Shown in pieces: positions 7,627 to 15,768 of a stretch of 53,461 bases of DNA. The notes under the pieces are model-generated. The model saw only the letters and a program-made list of their open reading frames with translations. It was not told the DNA's origin and did not search any database. The stretch's first letter is position 1. Each line of letters opens with the position of its first letter. Where the stretch lies: positions 1 through 53,461 of the forward strand of contig JAEXSP010000029.1 of NCBI GenBank assembly GCA_023453795.1. Reading direction: 5' to 3'. The stretch is from Bacillota bacterium. GTDB lineage: Bacteria > Bacillota > Clostridia > Acetivibrionales > JAEXSP01. The translations under genes were made by a program, and so were the position numbers.

Positions 7627-8815
7627 CCTGTTTCCTTTCATAGACAACATTTCCGTTAATAATCGTCATTCTGACTTTTGTTCTCAGTTCCAGAGGATGC
7701 CCGTCAAAAAGAACAATATCGGCATCCTTTCCTATTTCCAAGCTTCCTACCCTATCCGCTATTCCTGTAATTGAAGCTGCAGTTATTGTAATCGCCTTTA
7801 ACGCATCTTCTTCACTCATCCCTTCACGTACCGCAACCGCGGCGCAAAGGCTTAGATACTGGATCGGAATAACCGGATGGTCTGTCATAAGAGCTGTCTT
7901 TATACCTGCCCTTGATAGGATTCCCGGAGTCTTCACATCATGATTCTTCAATTCAACCTTGGACCTGTCCGAAAGAATAGGCCCCACTATTGCAGGTACG
8001 CCTTCTTCAAGCAGGATATCGGAGATCAAGTGTCCTTCAGTGCAGTGTTCTATCGTTAAATCCACAGCAAATTCCTTTGCTATCCTGATTGCGGTCAATA
8101 TGTCATCTGCCCTGTGCGCATGAGCTTTTAACGGAATTTCCTTATTGAGAACCTTAACTAATACTTCCATTTTCATATCATATTCGGGCTTGTCGTTATC
8201 TTCCTTATCCTGTTCGTAATCTTCAAGCATTTGTTTATATTCCTTAGCCTTCATAAGACTTTCGCGAAGAAGAGCCGCAGTAGCCATTCTGGTAGTAGGC
8301 ATTTGCTTTCTTTCACCGTAGACCGTTTTTGGGTTTTCTCCAAATGCCACTTTAACCGCAACGGGGTCTTTAAGGATCATCTCCTCAATCCGTCTTCCAC
8401 AGGTTTTTAAAGCAGCGAACTGTCCTCCGATAACATTTGCACTTCCCGGCCCGGTAACTACAGTTGTTACCCCACTTTCCCTAGCTTCGACAAAACCTCT
8501 GTCTGCATGGTATATGCCGTCAATTGCCCTCAAATGAGGAGTAATCGGATCAGTCATCTCATTCCCGTCATCACCTTCAAGAGCTACAGCGTCTTCCCAT
8601 ATACCTACGTGGCAGTGGGCATCTATAAAGCCCGGAAGGACATACATTCCCTTTGCATCTATTATCTTCAGACCGGCATTGTCTGTTATTTCATTTTCAA
8701 TTTCTCTCAAGTCTCCGCCGATCTTAGCTATTTTTCCCTTTTCGGCTAAAATATATCCGTTATCATAATTGACTCCAGCCATTGTCAGAGTCTTTCCGTT
8801 TTTGATTAATAACAT
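7613..8815 (-). CDS. Amidohydrolase of the imidazolonepropionase-like group
   Basis: The product of 400 residues has a composite N-terminal beta domain, then the metal-dependent hydrolase barrel. Metal ligands are visible as DAHCHVG (about 63-69), KAHAHR (about 232-237), EHCTEGH (about 257-263) and the late TDHPV (about 316-320). The C-terminus returns to the beta domain with GSLEIGKDADIVLFDGHPLE. It resembles COG1228 enzymes that hydrolyse cyclic amides or peptides. The substrate cannot be deduced. Overlap with tsaE suggests co-transcription, although a shared pathway is not known. Confidence 0.85.
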   Translation of the reverse strand: MLLIKNGKTLTMAGVNYDNGYILAEKGKIAKIGGDLREIENEITDNAGLKIIDAKGMYVLPGFIDAHCHVGIWEDAVALEGDDGNEMTDPITPHLRAIDGIYHADRGFVEARESGVTTVVTGPGSANVIGGQFAALKTCGRRIEEMILKDPVAVKVAFGENPKTVYGERKQMPTTRMATAALLRESLMKAKEYKQMLEDYEQDKEDNDKPEYDMKMEVLVKVLNKEIPLKAHAHRADDILTAIRIAKEFAVDLTIEHCTEGHLISDILLEEGVPAIVGPILSDRSKVELKNHDVKTPGILSRAGIKTALMTDHPVIPIQYLSLCAAVAVREGMSEEDALKAITITAASITGIADRVGSLEIGKDADIVLFDGHPLELRTKVRMTIINGNVVYERKQDEAV

Positions 8816-8898
8816 TGTGACCTCCGCACTAAATGCAGGTATTAAAGCATTTCCCCTGCATATTTCTTATAACATTCTATTACAAAAATCCTATAAAA

Positions 8899-8930
8899 AC
8901 AACAAGGAACGGTTTAAAACCGTCCCTAAA
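8899..8930 (-). terminator. Intrinsic terminator of the DUF2262 gene
   Basis: On the minus strand AGGGACGGTTT pairs, with one G-U, with AAACCGTTCCT, followed by TTGTTGTTTTT. It sits about 115 bases after the DUF2262 stop and before the amidohydrolase promoter region. Confidence 0.75.
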
Positions 8931-9045
8931 AGCTTATACTATTATTTCTGCTAAACCCATCTTTGTTATTCCTAACACGAAATAGTCATCATTAGTCAAA
9001 ACAAAATATCTTCCTTCAATATATATCCATAGGTATTCCGTCCTT

Positions 9046-9858
9046 TTATCCTGCAATGTCCGCCGATTCAAACTCACCGTTAATATTACCGTCTACTATA
9101 ATGCAATGCCCCCAGAACATGTCCCCATCATAGAAGTATATATTAAAGTCACCCTCTGGGTTTAAGCATATTGTGTCTATCTCCATCAAATCCATAAACA
9201 TTTCTTTTGTGATTTCGTCCACCTCTGCGTCTTCTTTATCCTGAAGCCAGTCATTAGCCAGTTCAACCAGTTCATCTGCCGCAAACTCCCTGATTTTCTT
9301 ATCCCACGCTTCCTGATCGGCAAATAACTTATGACCTGTTTCTAGAGCATCCTTCATAACTTCATCCTCATCCAGGTCAAAGCTTATAGTTGCTTCTTCA
9401 CCTGCCCATTCCACGTCCTTTTCAAAAGTCTTCACCCTTTTGTCAAGCTCAAACCTGCCGAATACCTCATCATCATAGAATACCGGCTTTAGTGCTTCTG
9501 CCAGAACAGCCTCAAGCTCAGGATCCTTATAGCTGGTATCAACAACCTCAACAAGCATAAAACTCTTCTCTGACATGCGAATTTTGAGCTTAACTACACT
9601 GTCATTCGTAAGACAGTTCTGAACTGTATTTTTCCATTCCTCATCATCAGCAAGCTTTTCAAGGCTGCGTTCTTCAACTACTACCTGTCCTCCGTTTTCA
9701 AGGTCTTTCCATGCAATCAGATCCATAGATGCAGTCCACATCACATCTTTTCCGCCTTTTCCGGCACCAAATCCAGATGGTCCGGTTACTGCAGCGATTG
9801 TCTTAACTTTCGTTGAAAATCTGCTTTCGAATTTCTCAATCTCACTTGATTTACTCAT
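9046..9858 (-). CDS. DUF2262-domain protein
   Basis: The product of 270 acidic residues has an N-terminal domain (about 1-130) of no recognised family and a C-terminal DUF2262 domain. The latter begins at FGRFELDKRVKTFEKDVEW (about 136-154) and ends in the signature FYDGDMFWGHCIIVDG. DUF2262 genes often lie among immunity genes of contact-dependent or polymorphic toxin systems, although the function is not proven. It has no signal peptide or membrane segment, so it should be cytoplasmic. The endonuclease V fusion gene ends 17 bases upstream on the same strand, so the two are probably co-transcribed. Confidence 0.75.
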   Translation of the reverse strand: MSKSSEIEKFESRFSTKVKTIAAVTGPSGFGAGKGGKDVMWTASMDLIAWKDLENGGQVVVEERSLEKLADDEEWKNTVQNCLTNDSVVKLKIRMSEKSFMLVEVVDTSYKDPELEAVLAEALKPVFYDDEVFGRFELDKRVKTFEKDVEWAGEEATISFDLDEDEVMKDALETGHKLFADQEAWDKKIREFAADELVELANDWLQDKEDAEVDEITKEMFMDLMEIDTICLNPEGDFNIYFYDGDMFWGHCIIVDGNINGEFESADIAG

Positions 9859-9875
9859 ATTTACCCCCCTGTTGA

Positions 9876-11054
9876 TTATTTATTTTTCTGTCTTGCCTTA
9901 TGTGTATCAATATCTGCTTCCCGAGTTGGAATCGGAATGTGGCTTTCAGGCCCAACCATGTGCATTACAAGCGTAACTGCACTATCCAAATCAATACAGT
10001 TTCCGGATGAAACAAAAACAGGCTGTACATTGTCCATTGTACGCAAAGCCCTTCCCAAAACCTGTCTGTCAATTACTATGTCGGTAAAGCTTCCTGCTTT
10101 TACATCAGGCATAATGAATTCAGTATTATTAATTTTGTAATAGCTCTTTGCAACTCCGATAGTCGGTCTCTGTAAAAAGAATGATGCATGGGTTGCTATT
10201 CCCATCATTTGCGGATGAAGTATTCCATTTCCGTCAAACATATAAATATCCGGTTTAATGCTGAGCCTACCAGCCGTCTCCAATACCAGCGGCAATTCCC
10301 GGAATGCTAAATACCCTGCAATATAAGGAAATTTTATTATACCTGCCGAGTGCACACGTTCAATAACCTCATGCGTATTATAATCTACAAGGGCTATGCA
10401 GCAAACTGCATGTTCTCCGTCCTCTTCCTGCCAATATGCCAGATCAACACCCGCAATACATTTAATATCCTCTTTATCCAGAACCGCTTCCTGCAAAATA
10501 TAATCCTTTAAGTATTTCTGCATGTTAAGGCATTCTTCTTCTGTCATCTTTTGCGAGCAGATTTCTTTCTTCATAGTCTCTGAAGCACAAATACAAATAT
10601 CTTCTTTCCATTTACGTTTATCAATCAGGTTCCCATTTTCATCCCACTTTTTATATGCCACTTCATTCCCGCACCAAATATACGATATTTCTTTATAAAC
10701 CCCATTGGGATGCCATTTTTCAACCTTCCACCTTGCTCCCACCAACCCTGTAGCATGTTTAGAAACGCTTCCGTCACGATAGAAATCTACAGTCTCTACA
10801 GTAAAACCATCTTTATATATGGAGTAATAAAAAAGCTCTTTATCTTTACCCAATTCATATGTAATCCCGTTAAACAAGCTACTGTTTTCGTCGGTATATG
10901 CCCTGTCGTCATTTACTTCCCAATACAAGTTATCATATTCAACGCCATTCACAATTACATAATCATAAGTTAAAGGTTCAAAATTATATTTCAAAATAGC
11001 AACCCCACTGTTCAGATTTACTTTATTTGTACTTTGGAACCTGTTACTCAACAT
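9876..11054 (-). CDS. YwqK/MORN-like repeat domain fused to endonuclease V
   Basis: The protein has 392 residues, whereas ordinary endonuclease V has about 220-230. Residues about 170-392 form an intact nuclease. The catalytic acids are seen in AGVDLAY (about 202-208), FPYIAGYLAFRELP (Glu at about 249) and PDIYMFDGNGILHP (Asp at about 271). PTIGVAKS and GNCIDLDSAV follow as in the family. Endonuclease V cuts near deaminated bases such as hypoxanthine in DNA, or inosine in RNA. The first 165 residues carry strand-turn repeats of the MORN/YwqK antitoxin type, with DFYRDGSVSKH, EKWHPNGVYKE and KKWDENGNLIDK. The start overlaps the CbrC-family gene by 11 bases and has a poor ribosome site, so coupled translation is likely. 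A shorter start cannot be excluded. Confidence 0.85.
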   Translation of the reverse strand: MLSNRFQSTNKVNLNSGVAILKYNFEPLTYDYVIVNGVEYDNLYWEVNDDRAYTDENSSLFNGITYELGKDKELFYYSIYKDGFTVETVDFYRDGSVSKHATGLVGARWKVEKWHPNGVYKEISYIWCGNEVAYKKWDENGNLIDKRKWKEDICICASETMKKEICSQKMTEEECLNMQKYLKDYILQEAVLDKEDIKCIAGVDLAYWQEEDGEHAVCCIALVDYNTHEVIERVHSAGIIKFPYIAGYLAFRELPLVLETAGRLSIKPDIYMFDGNGILHPQMMGIATHASFFLQRPTIGVAKSYYKINNTEFIMPDVKAGSFTDIVIDRQVLGRALRTMDNVQPVFVSSGNCIDLDSAVTLVMHMVGPESHIPIPTREADIDTHKARQKNK

Positions 11055-11571
11055 CAGTAGTCAATCTATACTTCCCGCATTTTAAACATTTTAATAGATA
11101 TGCCCACCTATATCTGCCTATTGAATCTTTAAATTCATCATATGTGATATCCTCATATTTTACAATTCTTTCTATATCCTCTTTGAGTTCATCTTCCAAC
11201 TCATCGAATCTGTCTCTGCCGAGTAATCCCATAAAAGCGCAGTAGTCTCCGCAATGGCTTAACCACAGTTCCTCCTGACAGCCGAAATATCCGGGCGTCC
11301 TATGAATAAGCTCGTCCAAGTATTCTTTATTATCAACCTTTTCACAACTCTCTTCAGGCTGAAATTCACCATCATACTTTTCTGCAGCTTTACCGTCCTT
11401 GATGCACCAAGGGCAAATTCCTTCCACCGTGTCAAAAGCATACAACGGTCCGACATATACATAATCCTTTTCTTCTCCGCAAACAGGACACAGGGTCTTC
11501 TCTTTCTTTATGACACCTTCCTTTATGGGATCCGGGAAGTACTTAAAGACAGGCAGCTTGTTTTTACACAT
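11044..11571 (-). CDS. CbrC (UPF0167) family protein
   Basis: The product of 175 residues begins MCKNKLPVFKYFPDPI and contains two zinc-binding pairs, CPVCG (about 28-32) and CPWC (about 54-57), a later WLSHCGDYCAFMG block and a terminal CLKCGKYR pair. This is the layout of the CbrC family, named for colicin E2 tolerance in E. coli. I chose the ATG at 11569-11571 because TCGGAGGCTAATT precedes it; a longer reading to 11628 would overlap the upstream gene. It sits in a run of genes that look like immunity or toxin-tolerance factors. Confidence 0.8.
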   Translation of the reverse strand: MCKNKLPVFKYFPDPIKEGVIKKEKTLCPVCGEEKDYVYVGPLYAFDTVEGICPWCIKDGKAAEKYDGEFQPEESCEKVDNKEYLDELIHRTPGYFGCQEELWLSHCGDYCAFMGLLGRDRFDELEDELKEDIERIVKYEDITYDEFKDSIGRYRWAYLLKCLKCGKYRLTTDVE

Positions 11572-11605
11572 AATTAGCCTCCGATATGTTTTGTTTGACC
11601 CAGAA

Positions 11606-12445
11606 CTACTTATTCCATGATATATCACATTTCACATTAACTATCTTTTGTTCTAAAGCATTATTATTGCATCCCAGCAGCATATCTGCTTTAAAACCGT
11701 TTTGCCTGAACCATGCCAGTGCGCCATCAGTATTATACATAATTATGTTCCCATAGTTGCTATACTCATCCAGAATATTTAGTAAATTTTTATAATTAAT
11801 CTTTAATATATTTTCCGGATTAAACGCACTTTTCAGCTCGCCCTTAACATTTCCAGAAGTAATACTACTCATGTTACTTATTGCATGTATATTCATTCTT
11901 TCCAAAACATAATTGCAAAAACTAACATTCCCTAATGAACAAATCCATTGCTTTTTGTAATAATTCATTAGCTGGCGGCTGTTTAAATTGATGCCGACAG
12001 GTGTTGACTTTATCTTATAAAAAACTAAAATATCATTATCTGTGTATATTTCCTTGGAGGATAAAAATCTTTCTTTTCCACCTGTAAATTTGTTGGCTAA
12101 CAAATCTGTTTTATTATCTAAAACCGCATATAAGCTTTTTATTTCATCGGGTAATTCCATATCAGCTAGTTGCTCAACTGTTTTGTAATCTGTATCAAAA
12201 GAACAAGTTTTACCATATAGAGCTTCACATACTTTACCAATTGCAAGTGTAAAATCTCTTAACTCATGCGTTGTTGCACCATGATTATCATGGAACAAAT
12301 TCGCCCTATCGTCTTCAGGCAAGAATTTGCAGCTTTCATCTATTTTATATCCTGCCTTTGATATTTTTACAAAACCGGAAACCTGATCGGAGTAATATTT
12401 TCCGTAGCAAACCTTTTCCTTATTTATATAAAAGCCTTCAGTCAT
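11606..12445 (-). CDS. Hypothetical protein, possible SUKH-like fold
   Basis: The product of 279 residues has no signal peptide or membrane segment. The part LPDEIKSLYAVLDNKTDLL (about 103-121), then TDNDILVFYKIKSTPVGINL and a bulky closing strand around WICSLGNVSFCNYVLERM, resembles the SMI1/KNR4 (SUKH) pattern of immunity proteins. The match is by eye and weak. The AGGAGG ribosome site lies 15 bases before the ATG, which is long. The in-frame codon ATA sits where the matching leader of the next gene has ATG. It may be co-transcribed with the CbrC-family gene 34 bases downstream. Confidence 0.5.
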   Translation of the reverse strand: MTEGFYINKEKVCYGKYYSDQVSGFVKISKAGYKIDESCKFLPEDDRANLFHDNHGATTHELRDFTLAIGKVCEALYGKTCSFDTDYKTVEQLADMELPDEIKSLYAVLDNKTDLLANKFTGGKERFLSSKEIYTDNDILVFYKIKSTPVGINLNSRQLMNYYKKQWICSLGNVSFCNYVLERMNIHAISNMSSITSGNVKGELKSAFNPENILKINYKNLLNILDEYSNYGNIIMYNTDGALAWFRQNGFKADMLLGCNNNALEQKIVNVKCDISWNK

Positions 12446-12492
12446 CTCAACTATAATTAGCCTCCTATAAATTCAATGAATTTTTTAATGTA

Positions 12493-14313
12493 TTAATTAC
12501 CTTCGTTCTTCAGTTTTAAAGCCCTGTCAATAATATCCTTATGGTCGAATGCCAGCTTTTCGGCTTCAAGTCCTGCAATAGGGTACCACTCCGCCCCGAT
12601 TGCATCATCTCCGTACTTTACCTTTACCTGTTTTGCATCAACACAGTAGATAAATGCACTTGAAATAACCCAGCCTCTCGGATCCCTTCCCGGCTTGCTG
12701 AATACGCCCACCAACTGTAAATCCCCGGCTGCTGCGTCAACACCTGTTTCCTCTTTTAATTCCCTGACTGCTGCCATTTCAACACTCTCATCGGGTTTTA
12801 CAAAGCCTCCCGGCAAAGCAAGACTGTTCATAAACGGATGCTCTCCCCTTCTGATTAACAGCAGGTTACTATTCTCTTTATCCACCAATACAATATCTAC
12901 CGTTGCTGAAGGTCTGACAAACTCATTAAAGTTGTAGACGCTGAAAAATTCCTCCTCACCATACTCCGGTTTAACCTTCTTATCCGCAAGCTCAAGGAGT
13001 TCCGTCTTTGAACGTTCCGAGTAAAACAGAGGAATAATACCGTTTATATAATCCGCACCCCTGCTCGTCAGCTGAATTCTTCCATCCTTAATTTCCATAA
13101 GCTCCTCATTCATTACAAAATCCGTTTCCTGCTTGAAATACTCCATAAAATCAATGTTAAAACGGTCTTTAAATGCCTGTAAATCCACAAAACCAAAATA
13201 GAATGCTACCGAAACCATTTTCCCGATGGTTTCTTCTACAGGCAGTCTGTAAATATCCTGAACAGGAAATCTACCTGCTTCTATTGCTTCTTTATATTTT
13301 CCTAAGGTCTTGGTAGCGGCGCCCTCATTATATGCCAGATAGTCATGCCCGAACGACTGGGCTCCAAGCCCCATTCCGACATACGGAGTCCCGTAAATTA
13401 CCCGCTTCGTCAAATAGTCCGAGGTTCCGTAATTTCCTTCAACCCTGCTGAAGGTATTCTTGCCCGGATTTCCGTAAAAGCCGTTTTCATTAAGAATTTT
13501 ATACGCAAGCCTGTATTGCTTTATTATCTTATACAAAGAAACTCCGCCGGCTTCACCCTCAATCTTGGTTCCCTTGTAGCGGTTGCGATATAGTGTAATA
13601 TATTCGGGATTGAGTGAAATGGCATATTGCAGCGTATTTTCAAAATCATCGTCACTCTGAAACAGAAAACCGTACATCAAATCAACATTTATCTGCTGAA
13701 AACCGGCCGCCCTCATGTTGCTGACGGCTTTTTCATAAATGCTTGCTGTTCCTTCACGACCAAGTTCATTCAGCAGGCGTTCCGAAACAGTCTGAATTCC
13801 CATGCTTATGCGGCGGTAGCCTAAATCATAAAGCAGTTTTATCTTGTCCGGCTCCTGTGCGGCAATGATTGGAGTTGTTTCTACACTGAATACAGTGCCT
13901 TCCTCAAAGTCAAACTTCTCCGTAATATTTTTTGTTATCCTTCTCAAGTTTTCATCCGACAGTTTAGCTGGAGTACCACCGCCGAGGTCATAGCCTACAA
14001 TTTTCTTACCCTTCAAAAGAGGAGCATACATATCCATTTCTTTTAACAGTAAATCGACATACTCTGTCTCCGCATCATCCCCGGCATTTTCAAGCACGGC
14101 ATATTCGCAAAAACGGCATCTCTGCTTGCAAAACGGGATATGTACATAAAGGCTTAATTCCTGAAGCTTATCCATATCATCTTTTATAAATCCCGGTATT
14201 TCCTTCAATTCACGGAGCTTGTAATTCATTAATGAACCCGGTGTTAGCGGATATGCTGTATTTGCATAATGATGAAATAAAATGCCCTTATCGAAAATTG
14301 TTTTTGCGTTCAT
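12493..14313 (-). CDS. HemN/HemW-like radical SAM protein fused to a Nudix hydrolase
   Basis: The product of 606 residues joins two enzymes. Residues about 50-440 form a HemN-type radical SAM domain with the iron-sulfur motif CKQRCRFC (about 61-68; CxxxCxxC), the SAM-binding GGGTP (about 111-115) and the HemN-like C-terminal part. Residues about 465-606 form a Nudix hydrolase with a complete Nudix box, GX5EX7REXXEEXG, in ALPGGFVKPDES followed by RELKEETGV. The Nudix part resembles ADP-ribose pyrophosphatase/NrtR-type domains (RPSATVDIVLV opening). Stand-alone HemN-like proteins handle porphyrins or haem, or act as methylases. The fusion is not one I recognise as described. It is encoded alone, with short gaps on both sides. 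Confidence 0.88.
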   Translation of the reverse strand: MNAKTIFDKGILFHHYANTAYPLTPGSLMNYKLRELKEIPGFIKDDMDKLQELSLYVHIPFCKQRCRFCEYAVLENAGDDAETEYVDLLLKEMDMYAPLLKGKKIVGYDLGGGTPAKLSDENLRRITKNITEKFDFEEGTVFSVETTPIIAAQEPDKIKLLYDLGYRRISMGIQTVSERLLNELGREGTASIYEKAVSNMRAAGFQQINVDLMYGFLFQSDDDFENTLQYAISLNPEYITLYRNRYKGTKIEGEAGGVSLYKIIKQYRLAYKILNENGFYGNPGKNTFSRVEGNYGTSDYLTKRVIYGTPYVGMGLGAQSFGHDYLAYNEGAATKTLGKYKEAIEAGRFPVQDIYRLPVEETIGKMVSVAFYFGFVDLQAFKDRFNIDFMEYFKQETDFVMNEELMEIKDGRIQLTSRGADYINGIIPLFYSERSKTELLELADKKVKPEYGEEEFFSVYNFNEFVRPSATVDIVLVDKENSNLLLIRRGEHPFMNSLALPGGFVKPDESVEMAAVRELKEETGVDAAAGDLQLVGVFSKPGRDPRGWVISSAFIYCVDAKQVKVKYGDDAIGAEWYPIAGLEAEKLAFDHKDIIDRALKLKNEGN

Positions 14314-14369
14314 ACATTTCCCCCTAGAAATTCGGTTGATTATTGTTTAGGATAATCCCATATTTGATT

Positions 14370-14858
14370 TTACTTGAAGTTCATAAAAGCATCCAAAATT
14401 TTGTCTTTAACGGGGTGATCCTGATAGTTACTAATCATCAGGCTCCCATTCATCTTTACAGAAAAAGGTATATCCAGCACTTGCATTTCACCATTTTCTT
14501 TCGCCGACTTTAAATTACTTACTGTATTCTCATCTTTACTTTCCAGATTAAATTCATAAACCTCAATTTCTTTTCCGTTAATCTCAATCCCAAAGCCATC
14601 CTTTGCCCCTATCATTTCTGCTGCTTTCATGGACTTCTTACCTACTGTCAGACCCTCAGAACTAAAATGGTCCAATAGTCTTTCCAGTTTGCTTGCAGTT
14701 TCAACCGTTGATGTAGGTTCTGTATTATCCCTATTTGTAGTCCCGCTTGATGAACTTGTTTGTAAATCTGCATCATTACTTGTTGAATTAGAACAACCAA
14801 CCAATGAAAATATAGAAAACAAGCCAACTAAAAGAAATGCAATTAATTTTTTACACAT
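14370..14858 (-). CDS. Lipoprotein of unknown function
   Basis: The product of 162 residues begins MCKKLIAFLLVGLFSIFSLVGCSN. This is a lipoprotein signal with lipobox LVGC, giving a lipid-anchored Cys at about 22. A Ser/Thr/Asn-rich linker (about 23-55) leads to a small domain (about 56-162) of unrecognised type. I chose the ATG at 14856-14858 because AGGAGGGG precedes it; an upstream ATG at 14891 lies inside the preceding gene. It is probably co-transcribed with the exported protein upstream, whose stop lies only 14 bases away. Confidence 0.7.
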   Translation of the reverse strand: MCKKLIAFLLVGLFSIFSLVGCSNSTSNDADLQTSSSSGTTNRDNTEPTSTVETASKLERLLDHFSSEGLTVGKKSMKAAEMIGAKDGFGIEINGKEIEVYEFNLESKDENTVSNLKSAKENGEMQVLDIPFSVKMNGSLMISNYQDHPVKDKILDAFMNFK

Positions 14859-14872
14859 AACACCCCTCCTCT

Positions 14873-15574
14873 TTATTTGTTTTTTCTCCATGCAATGAGC
14901 CCGGCTAAAGCAAATATTCCAGCTATAACCCTAACAATACTGGAACCGTGAAAAGTTGAAGATTTTGTGGTTCCCACTTTTCCGATATCATAATTAACAC
15001 CCTTTTCCATTTCATTCCAAAGAGCTTTGTCATCAATTACTATATAATTATTTGTATCCAAATCATTAGAAATTTCTTCAGGCATCTTTTCCTTCTTCAA
15101 TTCTGCTTTTACTGAACTAACCATATCGCTGGAAGGAATTTCGCATATAGTCCCGATGCCATTAAGAGCATGTTTTGTTCTAATTTCGCCTCCCCGCAAA
15201 GGACTAGTAACTGCTATAATTTTTTTATTATTATATGTACCAATACATACAATACCCCCTATAGTTCCAGTCAGGTCCTCGAGAGGAACAAATCTGGTCT
15301 TCGTTTTTCCGTTTGAATCTTCTTCGGTAATACTGAACATATCCAACTGGAAAACATCAGTTAGGTTTATATTAACCTTTTTAGGTGTGGATACCAAACT
15401 GTCTGATTGTTTAATGCCATTTGTTTTTTGCACATTCGTATCTGATGTCGCATTTTGGATTGGGGTTTCCGCTTTTGTAGGGTGTACTTCAACAACAGCA
15501 ATAAAAATTATTATTATAGATGAAATAACCATCTTCCAAAAAACATTATGTGTTGATAAGAAGAAATTTTTCAT
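14873..15574 (-). CDS. Exported protein with C-terminal membrane anchor, unknown function
   Basis: The product of 233 residues has an N-terminal hydrophobic segment (about 14-28) that may act as a signal sequence, cut near the KAET site. An extracellular domain (about 35-205) follows, then a C-terminal hydrophobic segment with a basic tail ending GLIAWRKNK. This resembles wall-sorting or tail-anchor endings, although no LPXTG is seen. The extracellular domain has no recognised family. The ATG follows AAGGAG. A good promoter lies at 15611-15639. With the lipoprotein gene it forms a two-gene surface-protein operon. Confidence 0.6.
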   Translation of the reverse strand: MKNFFLSTHNVFWKMVISSIIIIFIAVVEVHPTKAETPIQNATSDTNVQKTNGIKQSDSLVSTPKKVNINLTDVFQLDMFSITEEDSNGKTKTRFVPLEDLTGTIGGIVCIGTYNNKKIIAVTSPLRGGEIRTKHALNGIGTICEIPSSDMVSSVKAELKKEKMPEEISNDLDTNNYIVIDDKALWNEMEKGVNYDIGKVGTTKSSTFHGSSIVRVIAGIFALAGLIAWRKNK

Positions 15575-15610
15575 ATAAGTACTCCTTGGAGATTAAAAAT
15601 TTATTATATT

Positions 15611-15639
15611 ATTATATCTCATAAAATTTCCAATAACAA
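15611..15639 (-). promoter_or_regulatory. Promoter of the exported-protein/lipoprotein pair
   Basis: On the minus strand there is a -35 TTGTTA (15634-15639), a 17-base spacer and a perfect -10 TATAAT (15611-15616), about 37 bases before the start codon. Confidence 0.65.
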
Positions 15640-15680
15640 TTGTGACTGGTTAACTCAAAAATCTTATCGTACAATATCCA

Positions 15681-15708
15681 TTGAACTTTAATTATTTTTT
15701 GATATAAT
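15681..15708 (+). promoter_or_regulatory. Promoter of ccdA-tlpA
   Basis: The -35 TTGAAC (15681-15686) and a perfect -10 TATAAT (15703-15708) are separated by 16 bases, 60 bases before the ccdA start. The -10 lies inside the left arm of a 35-bp palindrome, so repressor binding there should block polymerase. Confidence 0.75.
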
Positions 15709-15734
15709 ATACCCAATAGGGGTATATTATATCA
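15700..15734. promoter_or_regulatory. 35-bp palindromic operator with CsoR/CstR-like core
   Basis: A perfect inverted repeat has 15-base arms (15700-15714 and 15720-15734) around the five-base centre AATAG. Its core, ATACCC...GGGTAT, resembles operators of the CsoR/CstR repressors that sense copper or persulfide. It covers the -10 and likely transcription start of ccdA-tlpA. No CsoR-type gene is in the window. The repressor identity is inferred only from the core motif. Confidence 0.6.
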
Positions 15735-15768
15735 CGTATAGTTCTTAGGCATTGAAGGAAGGTGATGT

